From the NCBI GenBank assembly GCA_002256005.1, contig NKIQ01000030.1, forward strand, positions 1-32,597: a stretch of DNA of 32,597 nt, in the 5' to 3' direction. Origin of the DNA: Alphaproteobacteria bacterium PA4 (GTDB lineage: Bacteria > Pseudomonadota > Alphaproteobacteria > Sphingomonadales > Sphingomonadaceae). The notes beneath the pieces were generated by a model, which did no database searches, was not told the DNA's origin, and saw only the letters and a list, made by a program, of their open reading frames with translations. How positions within the stretch are numbered: position 1 is the first letter of the stretch; each line of letters opens with the position of its first letter. The translations under genes and the position numbers were made by a program. Positions 7,040-15,007 of this stretch are shown here, in pieces.

Positions 7040-7363
7040 TTAGCTCCCGTCGGGTTGGTGCTCCATTGCTCGTCTAGCGAGGCGCAGAAGTTCCGGGAGC
7101 GCTGTGCGCATCGCCGCGATTAGTTTGGCGTTCTCCTCATATCGATCATCGGCGGGCACAGCATAAGGCGGCGATTGGATTAGACAGGCTGCGACGACTT
7201 CCGAACCGGGCCAAGTGCCTGACCGCATGCCTTCATTCTTGCCTGTGTCCGGGCTGGTGGCGACAGCATATGCGCCCATGCACATCTCATCATCCAGCCT
7301 CCGCACATACCACGGACCCGATGATGCGATTCGTTCCAGCACCTCTAACTGTTCGAAGGTCAT
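7040..7363 (-). CDS. Hypothetical protein, Ead/Ea22-like C-terminus
   Basis: A 107-residue protein. The N-terminal part ERIASSGPWYVRR and the C-terminal part ENAKLIAAMRTALPELLRLARRAME resemble small phage-type proteins of the Ead/Ea22 kind, in which a GPW motif is followed by a segment ending in ALPELL. That resemblance is by eye and no function follows from it. The base composition is clearly less GC-rich than the surroundings, and the gene is flanked by the imperfect direct repeats at 6995-7029 and 7415-7449, which suggests acquisition by transfer. The ATG at 7363 lacks a strong Shine-Dalgarno sequence. No phage structural or integration genes lie nearby. Confidence 0.6.
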   Translation of the reverse strand: MTFEQLEVLERIASSGPWYVRRLDDEMCMGAYAVATSPDTGKNEGMRSGTWPGSEVVAACLIQSPPYAVPADDRYEENAKLIAAMRTALPELLRLARRAMEHQPDGS

Positions 7364-7414
7364 GGGCAGTCAATACCGCCATGCAGCGGATGCCCGCAAT
7401 TGGACAAAAGCTGC

Positions 7415-7449
7415 CTTGATGCCCGGCTTTATGGTTCTAAGAATCGCAG
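7415..7449. repeat. Imperfect direct repeat, copy 2 (accessory patch)
   Basis: CTTGATGCCCGGCTTTATGG and the following bases match 6995-7029 at 30 of 35 positions. AAAGCTGCCTTGAT (7407-7420), which overlaps its left edge, partly recurs at 7835-7852. Copies therefore lie before, between and after the two small genes. Confidence 0.6.
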
Positions 7450-7503
7450 GAACTGATGGAAGGCGGACATTGTTTGCAGAGAATGATCGTGTAGCTTTGG
7501 CCT

Positions 7504-7809
7504 ATGAGCGATTCACTCTTCATGTTTCTCGCGAATGGTACTGCCAGCGAAGCTTCGACGTATCGGACAGGCGCGCGGCATGCTCTAATGCTGTACGCCA
7601 CAGGTCCTGAAATAACATCCGCCCGGCAAGCTGCCATAGCGGGGGCTGAGAGCAGAGGCTGGATCTATGTCGATGTTCAAAGGGAAAAGGCAATTGATCC
7701 CGATCCATCGATCATTGACGACGATGTGCTCCGATCTGCTGTCGAACACACCGTCAAAGCTGGAACTGCTATGGTAGTTTATGCGAAAGAACTGTCTTTG
7801 GACAGCTAA
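7504..7809 (+). CDS. Hypothetical protein in the accessory patch
   Basis: A 101-residue soluble protein that I cannot assign. It opens MSDSLFMFLANGT, has an Ala/Arg-rich helix (TYRTGARHALMLYATG), then GWIYVDVQREKAI, a short acidic segment (DPDPSIIDDDVL) and a C-terminal AMVVYAKELS strand. The alternating strand/helix pattern looks like a genuine small alpha/beta protein rather than a chance frame. No signal peptide or membrane segment is visible. The ATG has no clear Shine-Dalgarno sequence. Local composition is AT-richer than in the flanking genes, as for the gene at 7040-7363, and the two sit between related direct repeats. Confidence 0.6.
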   Translation: MSDSLFMFLANGTASEASTYRTGARHALMLYATGPEITSARQAAIAGAESRGWIYVDVQREKAIDPDPSIIDDDVLRSAVEHTVKAGTAMVVYAKELSLDS

Positions 7810-7919
7810 GTCAGCGAAGCCTGCAAGTGGGGCGAAAGCTGCCTTTATAGCCACGGCACCGAGCGCACCTTTTGACCGCAGCAATGCCGGCCCCCAGCCA
7901 CCGGCCCCCCCCCCGACAC

Positions 7920-10900
7920 TCAATGAAAATCCCGTGAGCGCGGCAGAATCCGCACATCGCGGGGGTGGCGGGCGCGGTTGCCGGGGTGGCTGCTGGGCTG
8001 GTCGGGGTGGAGGAATTCGTCGGCGCGCAGCGGTGGCGGCGTGCCGTCATGGCTGTCGGAAAGCTGGTCGAGCGCGGCGCTGCGGTCGATGATGCGGCTG
8101 GCCATCAGATGGACGACGCCTTCCGGGCTGCGCTGCACCTCGCCTTCCACCAGCATCAGCCGCGCCGCCATGATCGGGCGGCGGTAGATTTCGAACAATC
8201 GCGCCCAGATGACGATGTTGGTGACGCCGCTTTCATCCTCGATGGTGACGAAGATGGCGTTGCCGTTGCCGGGGCGCTGGCGGACGAGCACGACGCCGGC
8301 GGTGCGGACGCGGCGGCCGTTGCGGGCGGCGCTGGTTTCGGCGCAGGTCAGCACGCGTTCGGCGGCGAATAGCGGCCGCAGCAGGCCCATGGGATGGCCC
8401 TTCAGCGACAGGCGGATGGTCTGGTAATCGGCCGCCACCTGCTCGCCGGGGCGGAGCAGCGGCAGATCGGCGGCGGGTTCGGCGCCCAGTTCGCGGGCAT
8501 CGGCGGCGGCGAACAGCGGCAGCGCGCCACCGGGCGTGCGCTGCGCCTCCCACCCCGCGGTGCGGCGATCGAGGCCGAGCGAGCCACAGGCATCGGCATC
8601 GGCGAGCAGGCGCAGGGCGCGTTCCGGCAGGGCGGCGCGGCGGGCCAGCGCCTCCAGGCTGTCGAAGGGCCGGGCGGCGACGATGGCGGCGGCCCAGGCC
8701 TCGCGAAAGCCGGTGATCTGGCGCAGGCCGAGGCGGAGAGCCGGGTTGGGGTCATGCGGCTCGCCCTCGATGCTGTTGTCCCAGTCGCTGTGGTTGATGT
8801 CGATGGGCCGCACCTCCACGCCATGTTCGCGGGCATCGCGGACGATCTGCGCCGGGGCATAGAAGCCCATCGGCTGGGCGTTGAGCAGCGCTGCCGCAAA
8901 GATCGCCGGATAGCGGCATTTGAGGTAGCTCGACACCCAGACCAGCCGGGCAAAGGCCAGCGCATGGCTTTCCGGGAAGCCATAGCTGCCGAAGCCCTGG
9001 ATCTGGCGGAAACAGCGGGCGGCGAACTCGCGGTCATAGCCGCGCGCCACCATGCCCTCGATCATCTTGGTCTCGAAATTCTGCATGGTGCCGAGGTTGC
9101 GGAAGGTCGCCATGGCGCGGCGCAGCTGATTGGCCTCGCCGGGCGTGAAATTGGCGGCGGTGATGGCCAGCTTCATCGCCTGTTCCTGGAACAGCGGCAC
9201 CCCCAGCGTCTTGCCCAGCACCTGGCGCAGCTCATCGGGGTCGTGCGGCGGCGCGGGGGAGGGGAAGTCCACCCGTTCGCGCCCCTGCCGCCGCCGCAGA
9301 TAGGGGTGGACCATGTCGCCCTGGATGGGGCCGGGGCGGACGATGGCGACCTGGATGGTCAGGTCATAGAATTCGCGCGGACGCAGGCGCGGCAGCATGT
9401 TGATCTGTGCGCGGCTTTCGACCTGGAAGACGCCGATACTGTCCCCCCGGCACAGCATGTCGTACACATCGGGGGCGTCATCCGGCACCGTGTCGAGCGT
9501 GTAGTGCCGGCCCTGATGCACGGCGAGCAGGGCAAAGGCCTTGCGGATGCAGCTGAGCATGCCCAGCGCCAGCACATCGACCTTCATCAGGCCAAGCGCG
9601 TCGATATCGTCCTTGTCCCATTCGATGAAGGTGCGATCGGGCATGGCGGCATTGTGGATCGGCACGGTCTCGTCGAGCCGGTCCTCGGTCAGCACGAAAC
9701 CGCCGACATGCTGCGACAGATGGCGGGGAAAGCTGAGGATCTGGCCGACCAGATCGGCGAGGCGGCGGATTTCGGGGGCTTCCGGGTCGAAACCGCTTTC
9801 GACGATGCGCTGCTGCTCCATATGGCTGGCAAAGCTGCCCCAGACGGTGCCGGTCAGCCGCGTCGTCACATCCTCGGTCAGCCCCAGCACCTTCCCCACC
9901 TCGCGCACCGCGCTGCGCGGGCGGTAATGGATGACGGTGGCGGCGATGCCGGCGCGTTCGCGGCCATAGCGGGCATAGATATACTGCATCACCTCCTCGC
10001 GCCGCTCATGCTCGAAATCGACATCGATGTCGGGCGGCTCCTTGCGCTCTTCGGAAATGAAGCGGGAAAACAGCAGGTTGTGCTTCGATGGATCGACCGC
10101 GGTGATGCCGAGCACGAAGCAGACGGCGGAATTGGCCGCCGAGCCGCGGCCCTGGCAGAGGATGCCGCGCCCCTGCGCAAAGGCGACGATGTCGTGGACG
10201 GTGAGGAAATAGGGGGCATAGCCGGCCTTGGCGATGATGCGGAATTCCTCGGCGAGCAGCGCCGCCATGGCGGGCGGGATGCCATCCGGCCAGCGGGCGC
10301 GCGCCTTTTGAAGGGTCAGCGTTTCCAGCCAGCCCTGCGGCGAATGGCCGGGCGGCACCGGTTCATGCGGATATTCATAGCGCAGCTGATCGAGCGAAAA
10401 GCTGATGCGTTTCAGAATGTTGATGCTTTCATCAACGGCGTGCGGCTGGTCGGCGAACAGCCGGCGCATTTCCGATTCGGGCTTCAGATGGCGCTCGGCA
10501 TTGGCGGCAAGGCGGGTGCCGGCTTCGGCCAGCGTGGTTTTTTCGGCGATGCAGGTCAGCACATCGTGCAGCCGGCGCTGCGTCGGGCTGGCATAGAGCG
10601 GCGCATTGACGGCGACGAGCGGCACGCCAGCGGCAGCGGCGGCGCCGGCGAAGCGGTGGAGGTGGCGGCGATCGGCACCGGCGCGCGGCATGGCGGCGGC
10701 CAGCCAGCAGCGGCCGGGCGCCAGCGCCGCCAGATCATCCAGCCGGTCGGGCGCCGTCGCCAGCAGCAATTGCCCGTCGCCATGGTCGGCGAGATCGGCG
10801 AAATGGAGGATGCAATCGCCCTTTTCGGCGCGGCGGTTGCCCAGCGTCAGCAGCCGGCACAGCCGCCCCCAGCCCTGGCGATGCGCCGGATAGCTGATGA

Positions 10901-11159
10901 TGTCGGGCGTGCCATCGGCAAAGACCAGCCGGGCGCCGACGACGAGGCGAAACGGCAAGGCGTGAGAATTTTCCTTGGCTTCTTCAACGGCTTCGCGCAG
11001 CGCGACATGGGCGCGGACGACGCCGGCGACGCTGTTGCGGTCGGCGATGCCGATGCCGGCATGGCCCAGCGCCAGCGCCGTCGCCACCATGTCGCCGGGG
11101 GCGGAGGCGCCGCGCAGGAAGGAAAAATGCGTGGCGGCCGCCAGCTCGGCAAAGCTCAT
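7920..11159 (-). CDS. dnaE2: Error-prone DNA polymerase DnaE2
   Basis: A 1079-residue C-family DNA polymerase, the catalytic subunit of the damage-induced mutasome that copies past lesions with ImuA and ImuB. The N-terminal PHP domain begins HFSFLRGAS and continues GIADRNSVAG. The polymerase core has CQGRGSAANSAVCF and the catalytic motif PDIDVDF at 376-382 with its Asp residues intact, then EWDKDDIDALGLMKVDVLALGML. A C-terminal OB domain holds AGVVLVRQRPG and FVTIEDESG. The start ATG at 11159 overlaps the imuB stop codon as ATGA; the open frame continues 147 bp upstream inside imuB but is not family-like. The length is normal. Transcription is from the LexA-controlled imuA promoter. A 10-base C run lies just after the gene at 7905-7914. 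Confidence 0.97.
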   Translation of the reverse strand: MSFAELAAATHFSFLRGASAPGDMVATALALGHAGIGIADRNSVAGVVRAHVALREAVEEAKENSHALPFRLVVGARLVFADGTPDIISYPAHRQGWGRLCRLLTLGNRRAEKGDCILHFADLADHGDGQLLLATAPDRLDDLAALAPGRCWLAAAMPRAGADRRHLHRFAGAAAAAGVPLVAVNAPLYASPTQRRLHDVLTCIAEKTTLAEAGTRLAANAERHLKPESEMRRLFADQPHAVDESINILKRISFSLDQLRYEYPHEPVPPGHSPQGWLETLTLQKARARWPDGIPPAMAALLAEEFRIIAKAGYAPYFLTVHDIVAFAQGRGILCQGRGSAANSAVCFVLGITAVDPSKHNLLFSRFISEERKEPPDIDVDFEHERREEVMQYIYARYGRERAGIAATVIHYRPRSAVREVGKVLGLTEDVTTRLTGTVWGSFASHMEQQRIVESGFDPEAPEIRRLADLVGQILSFPRHLSQHVGGFVLTEDRLDETVPIHNAAMPDRTFIEWDKDDIDALGLMKVDVLALGMLSCIRKAFALLAVHQGRHYTLDTVPDDAPDVYDMLCRGDSIGVFQVESRAQINMLPRLRPREFYDLTIQVAIVRPGPIQGDMVHPYLRRRQGRERVDFPSPAPPHDPDELRQVLGKTLGVPLFQEQAMKLAITAANFTPGEANQLRRAMATFRNLGTMQNFETKMIEGMVARGYDREFAARCFRQIQGFGSYGFPESHALAFARLVWVSSYLKCRYPAIFAAALLNAQPMGFYAPAQIVRDAREHGVEVRPIDINHSDWDNSIEGEPHDPNPALRLGLRQITGFREAWAAAIVAARPFDSLEALARRAALPERALRLLADADACGSLGLDRRTAGWEAQRTPGGALPLFAAADARELGAEPAADLPLLRPGEQVAADYQTIRLSLKGHPMGLLRPLFAAERVLTCAETSAARNGRRVRTAGVVLVRQRPGNGNAIFVTIEDESGVTNIVIWARLFEIYRRPIMAARLMLVEGEVQRSPEGVVHLMASRIIDRSAALDQLSDSHDGTPPPLRADEFLHPDQPSSHPGNRARHPRDVRILPRSRDFH

Positions 11160-12703
11160 GCAAACAGGCCGTGCAGATACCAGCCGGGGGTCAGCTTTTC
11201 CGTGCCGTAGAGGCCGTGGCGGAACAGCCAGAAGCGCCGGCCCTCGCCATCCTCGACGCGGTAATAGTCGCGGGTCAGGCCAGCGCCGTCGCTGCGCCGC
11301 CACCATTCGGCGGCGATGCGTTCCGGGCCTTCGTGGCGGACGATGTCGTGCGTGTCGCGGCGCCAGCGGAACCGGCGCGGCGGGCCATCCGGCACTTCGG
11401 CGATAACATCAATGATTTCCGGGGGATCGAGCAGGCGAATGGGGCGTTCCGCGGGTTCGTCCGGGCCAGAAACGGGCGATCCCACGGGGGATTTCGGGAG
11501 AAAAGGGGGGGATGTCGGGGCGCCGATCGGCAGGTCGAAGGCGGCCTGTTCGGGAATATGGCTGTTGCCCGGCACCAGCCGCCGCACCCGGCCACGCCCC
11601 AGCCGCGTCGCCAGCCGATCGACCAGCGCGCCGACCTCGGTTTCCGCCAGATCGCCGCCTTCCAGCCGCAACTGGCTGTCGGCCAGCGGCGCGGTTGTGA
11701 CGACATCGAGGCGGATGGCATCATAGCCGAAGCCGGGATCGAGCGGATCGGCGAGCGCGCCGATGCGTTCGCGCAGCAGCCGGATGAGGATGCGGGCATC
11801 GCGCACCGGCGCCGCGGTCTCCACCGCCAGCCGGTCGACATGGCCGTCGCTGCGGAACAGCGCCACGCCGAAGCGCCGGCCGCCGAGCGCCCGCGTCGCC
11901 AGCTCCATGCCGGCGCGCACCGCCAGCGCCTCGATCACCGCCAGCGCCGCCTCGCTGCTGGCCAGCGGGCTGGCAAAGCGCTGCTCGGCGCTGACCGGGG
12001 CGGGGTCGCGGCGCGGCGTGATGCGCACGTCGATGTCGCCCGTCAGCCGCGCCAGCGCCATCACCATGTCGGCGCCGAAGCGCGCCGCCAGCGCCGGGCG
12101 GTGCTGGCGCGCCACCGCGCCGATGCTTTTCAGCCCGGCGCGGCGCAGCGCCAGATGCACCCCTTCCGCCACCGGCAGCGCCGTCACCGGCAGGTCTGCG
12201 ACATCGCCTAGCTGGTGCTGGGCCAGCGCCAGCGCGGCATCGGGGGTGGCGGCCAGCGCCGGCAGCGCCGTCAGCCCCAGCCGCGCCAGCCGGGCCAGCA
12301 TGTCGTCGATCAGGCCGGGCGCGCCACCCCAGGCGTGGTCGCAGCCGGTGATGTCGAGCAGCAGCGCCTGCGGCCCCACCATCACCATCGGCGTGTAGCG
12401 ATCGGCGCCGGCGGCCAGCCAGTCGAGCAGCGCCGCATCGGCGGCGGCATCGTGCGGAAAGCCGAGCAGGTCCGGCACCCGCGCCCGGGCATCGGCCAGC
12501 GTCAGGCCGGGGGCGAGGCCCAATGCTGCGGCGCGCGCGTCCACCGCCGCCAGCACCAGGCTGCCGCGCTGCTTCTCGATAAGGGCAAAGGGCGCCTCAG
12601 GCGGCGCGCCGCCGTGGCGCCGGGCGTCGCGGCACAGCCGCTCGCTCGGCAGCCACGGCAGGTGCAACGCGAGGATCTGCCGCGGCAAATGCAGCTCGGT
12701 CAC
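11156..12703 (-). CDS. imuB: ImuB, inactive Y-family polymerase of the mutasome
   Basis: A 515-residue Y-family DNA polymerase homologue that acts as the hub of the ImuA-ImuB-DnaE2 translesion complex and contacts the beta clamp. It starts RQILALHLPWLPSERL, and LLLDITGCDHAWGG aligns with the palm region downstream of the usual SIDE motif. The acidic catalytic residues of active Y-family enzymes (the first-motif Asp and the SIDE pair) are not present, as expected for ImuB. The C-terminal part includes a Pro-rich stretch and the typical ending WWRRSDGAGLTRDYYRVEDGEG. The start is GTG at 12703: no later ATG or GTG precedes the conserved opening. This makes it overlap imuA by 107 bp. It overlaps dnaE2 by 4 bp. 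Confidence 0.95.
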   Translation of the reverse strand: MTELHLPRQILALHLPWLPSERLCRDARRHGGAPPEAPFALIEKQRGSLVLAAVDARAAALGLAPGLTLADARARVPDLLGFPHDAAADAALLDWLAAGADRYTPMVMVGPQALLLDITGCDHAWGGAPGLIDDMLARLARLGLTALPALAATPDAALALAQHQLGDVADLPVTALPVAEGVHLALRRAGLKSIGAVARQHRPALAARFGADMVMALARLTGDIDVRITPRRDPAPVSAEQRFASPLASSEAALAVIEALAVRAGMELATRALGGRRFGVALFRSDGHVDRLAVETAAPVRDARILIRLLRERIGALADPLDPGFGYDAIRLDVVTTAPLADSQLRLEGGDLAETEVGALVDRLATRLGRGRVRRLVPGNSHIPEQAAFDLPIGAPTSPPFLPKSPVGSPVSGPDEPAERPIRLLDPPEIIDVIAEVPDGPPRRFRWRRDTHDIVRHEGPERIAAEWWRRSDGAGLTRDYYRVEDGEGRRFWLFRHGLYGTEKLTPGWYLHGLFA

Positions 12704-13373
12704 GGTCCCACTCCAACAGGCATGAAAATCCCGGCAGGCCGCCGCGATGGCGCAGCAGCGTCAGCGCAAAGGCCGGCGGGCCGGGGGCATTGGCGGGCAG
12801 CGGGCGCGAGGGCGCGGCGGCGACCTGCCAGCGCGTGTCGGCAGCGCTGGGCGCGATCTCGCCACTGCGCAGCAGCAGCGTCGTCACCCCCGATCGCGCC
12901 GCCGCCAGCGCCAGCCGCCGCGTCGCGGTCAGGTCCACACCCTTGCTTTCCACTTCGAGGATCACCGTCGCCACCGCGCCACAGGCGACGGCATCGGCAC
13001 CGGCGCGCAGCACCGCCAGCATGTCGGGCGCCTGCACCAGCAGCAGCCGCGCCGGATCGAGGCCCAGCGCCGCCAGCCCCAGCCCATAGGGCCGACCCTG
13101 GCGCGCGGCGCGATCGGGGCGCAGCCAGATGATGGGGCCGGGGCGCGCATTGCGCCCGGCCAGCAGCAGCGCCACCGCCGCCGCCGCCGTCGCGTCACCG
13201 GCTGCCGCCGGATACAGCTCGTGCAGCGCCGCCGCCGCCAGCCCGCCGCCCAGCCGCGCATCGACGGTGTCGGCGCCAAAGCCCAGCCGCGCCGCACCGG
13301 CGTCCGCCGGCGGCAGCAGCCGGCCTTTATCCGGCAGCAGGGCCGCAAGGGCCGACAGGCGGGCGCGATTCAT
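12597..13373 (-). CDS. imuA: ImuA, RecA/SulA-like mutasome protein
   Basis: A 258-residue protein with a degenerate RecA-like fold (ARLGFGADTVDARLGGGLAAAALHEL, then PIIWLRPDRAARQGRPYGLGLAALGLDPARLLLVQAPD), the first gene of the SOS mutagenesis operon. The ATG at 13373 is preferred because AAGAGGA lies upstream and family sequence begins there. An open frame reaches 13421 but crosses the LexA box. The last 35 or so residues (after LLEWDRD) are Ala/Pro/Arg-rich and come from reading into the start of imuB in another frame, so the C-terminus may have been extended by loss of an earlier stop. Regulation by LexA is strongly indicated by the adjacent operator. Confidence 0.93.
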   Translation of the reverse strand: MNRARLSALAALLPDKGRLLPPADAGAARLGFGADTVDARLGGGLAAAALHELYPAAAGDATAAAAVALLLAGRNARPGPIIWLRPDRAARQGRPYGLGLAALGLDPARLLLVQAPDMLAVLRAGADAVACGAVATVILEVESKGVDLTATRRLALAAARSGVTTLLLRSGEIAPSAADTRWQVAAAPSRPLPANAPGPPAFALTLLRHRGGLPGFSCLLEWDRDRAAFAAADPRVAPAVAAERAAVPRRPAPRRRAA

Positions 13374-13376
13374 TTT

Positions 13377-13391
13377 GTTCCTCTTATGTTC
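13377..13391 (-). promoter_or_regulatory. LexA (SOS) box of imuA-imuB-dnaE2
   Basis: GTTC-CTCTTAT-GTTC, an exact match to the alphaproteobacterial LexA operator GTTC-N7-GTTC. It lies 3 bp upstream of the imuA ATG. Read on the minus strand it is GAAC-N7-GAAC, and its spacer and second half include the AAGAGGA that serves as the imuA Shine-Dalgarno sequence. Operator and ribosome-binding site therefore overlap. Confidence 0.88.
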
Positions 13392-13520
13392 TATTTGGCG
13401 ACCCTCCCGAAGCCGAGTCAAGCGCGGCGCGCGCCCCGGCCCGGATTTGCGTCGGACCGAAGCCGGCGATACACTGCTGCGGCTGCCAAAACCCGGCAGT
13501 TGTCATCAGCTTGGCTTTGC

Positions 13521-13829
13521 ATGTCGTCTTCGCGCTCCCGCATGTCGCCCTTGCCGGCGCTGCCCATCGTCACGGCGGTTGCCGGCGCGCTGCTGGTGTC
13601 TGCCTGTGATTCGCCGGTCCCGGCGGGCAGCACCCGGCTTTGTCAGGACAGCAATGGCCGGCGCGCGCCCGAAGCCAAGTGCCGCAATGGCAGCAGCGGC
13701 CATGGGTACATCTTTGCCCGCAACAGCGCGGTCCCCGCCATCGGCGAGCGCGTTTCCGGCACCGCCCGCACAGGCGATGTCAGCCGCGGCGGCTTCGGCA
13801 TGTCGGCCCACGCCAGCAGCGGCGAATGA
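13521..13829 (+). CDS. Short YgiB-like (DUF1190-type) lipoprotein
   Basis: A 102-residue putative lipoprotein. The N-terminus has Arg residues, a hydrophobic stretch (PIVTAVAGALLV) and the lipobox VSAC with Asp at +2. Two features point to E. coli YgiB: the C-terminal RGGFG motif shared with YgiB, and the 4-bp ATGA overlap with a YgiC-like gene, the same gene order as in E. coli. It is much shorter than YgiB, lacking the central Gln/Gly-rich part. The start could instead be ATG 13542; 13521 is chosen because it gives a charged N-region. No Shine-Dalgarno sequence is visible before either. The role is unknown; a cell-envelope function with the ligase is the best guess. Confidence 0.65.
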   Translation: MSSSRSRMSPLPALPIVTAVAGALLVSACDSPVPAGSTRLCQDSNGRRAPEAKCRNGSSGHGYIFARNSAVPAIGERVSGTARTGDVSRGGFGMSAHASSGE

Positions 13830-14965
13830 TCCGCCTTGAGCTGACGCCGCGCGGCGATTGGCCGGCGCGCGTCGCGGCGCTGGGCCTCGTCTGGCATGGC
13901 CCCGCGGATCGGCCCTATTGGGACGAAAGCGCCTGTTGGGAGCTGACCGCCGCCGATGTCGACACGCTGGAGACGGCGACGGCGGAGCTCTACCGGCTGT
14001 TCCTTGCCGCCGGCCAGCATGTCATCGATCAGGATCGGCTGGGCGAGCTCGGCATTCCCGCCGCCTGCCACCAGGCCATCCGCGATGCCTGGGACGGCGA
14101 GCCGCGCGCGCTCAATTTCGGCCGTTTCGATCTCGCCTATGATGGCAGCGGCCCGCCGAAACTGTTCGAATTCAATTGCGACACGCCGACCAGCCTGATC
14201 GAGGCGGCGATCATCCAGTGGGACTGGAAGACGGCGGTGTTCCCCGCCCGCGACCAGTTCAACAGCTTGCACGACAGGCTGGTCGACCGCTGGCGCGCGA
14301 TCGCGCCGCCGCCCGGCACCAGCACGCTCTATCTGGCGCATCTGCCGGAACCGACAGGCGAGGACGCCGTCACCATCGCCTATCACGCCGATTGCGCGCG
14401 CGAGGCCGGCATCGACACCCAGCTGATCGCGCTGCCCGATCTCGGCTGGGACCGGCGGCAGCGCCGCTTCGTCGACACCGCCAACCGGCCGATCGATGCG
14501 ATCTTCCACCTCTACCCCTGGGAATGGCTGGTCCGCGACGATTTTGGGCCGCAGGTCATCGAATCGCTGGGCTCAACGCTGTGGATGGAGCCGATCTGGA
14601 AGATGCTCTGGTCGACGAAAGCCATCCTGCCGATCCTCTGGGAGCTGTTCCCCGGCCACCCCAATCTGCTGGAGGCGGCGCGCACGCCACTCATCGGCGA
14701 TCAGGTCGTCAAGCCGCTGCTCGGCCGCGAGGGCGCCAATGTCCGCATCGTGCAAAATGGCGACGTCATCGCCGCCAGCGACGGGGATTATGGCGCGGAA
14801 GGCTATGTCTATCAGCGTTATCAGGCGCTGCCGGGTGACGGCGACCGCCGCGCCGTCATCGGCAGCTGGATCGTCGACGGCGCGCCAGCCGGCATCGGCA
14901 TCCGCGAGGACGGGCTGGTGACGGGGAATACCGCGCGGTTCGTGCCGCATGTGATGGCGGGGTAG
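13826..14965 (+). CDS. YgiC-like ATP-grasp ligase (glutathionylspermidine synthase family)
   Basis: A 379-residue protein matching the glutathionylspermidine synthase-like ATP-grasp family (E. coli YgiC, YjfC), which forms amide bonds between an acid and an amine using ATP. Signature stretches are GRFDLAYDGSGPPKLFEFNCDTPTS, where Glu and Asn contact substrate or Mg-ATP, HLYPWEWL, LWSTKAILPILW, KPLLGREGANV (nucleotide-binding Lys and Gly-rich loop) and GSWIVDGAPAGIGIRED. YgiC lacks the amidase half of true glutathionylspermidine synthase, as does this protein. Its substrate is not known. It is co-transcribed with the upstream lipoprotein gene (ATGA overlap) and ends 8 bp after a convergent terminator-like hairpin begins. 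Confidence 0.87.
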   Translation: MIRLELTPRGDWPARVAALGLVWHGPADRPYWDESACWELTAADVDTLETATAELYRLFLAAGQHVIDQDRLGELGIPAACHQAIRDAWDGEPRALNFGRFDLAYDGSGPPKLFEFNCDTPTSLIEAAIIQWDWKTAVFPARDQFNSLHDRLVDRWRAIAPPPGTSTLYLAHLPEPTGEDAVTIAYHADCAREAGIDTQLIALPDLGWDRRQRRFVDTANRPIDAIFHLYPWEWLVRDDFGPQVIESLGSTLWMEPIWKMLWSTKAILPILWELFPGHPNLLEAARTPLIGDQVVKPLLGREGANVRIVQNGDVIAASDGDYGAEGYVYQRYQALPGDGDRRAVIGSWIVDGAPAGIGIREDGLVTGNTARFVPHVMAG

Positions 14966-14972
14966 CAGTGCC

Positions 14973-14999
14973 ACTCCCTCCCCGCAAGGGGGAGGGAGT
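14973..14999. terminator. Two-way terminator hairpin between convergent genes
   Basis: ACTCCCTCCCC, a 5-nt loop, then the exact complement GGGGAGGGAGT. It sits in the 42-bp gap between the YgiC-like gene (stop 14965) and a prolyl oligopeptidase gene (stop 15008). It resembles the outer arms of the repeat at 3225-3357. No long T-run is present on either side. Confidence 0.55.
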
Positions 15000-15007
15000 T
15001 GGTCCCC

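Noticed and set aside
7040-7363. Prophage remnant
   Set aside because: Only one small phage-like protein; no integrase, structural, replication or lysis gene and no att-like pair beyond the imperfect repeats.
7905-7914. 10-base C run after dnaE2 as a phase-variation tract
   Set aside because: It is outside both flanking coding regions, so slippage would not shift a frame.
8394-11210. 938-codon open frame opposite dnaE2
   Set aside because: Antisense shadow of a conserved polymerase gene; composition is typical of GC-driven open frames and no family motif is seen.
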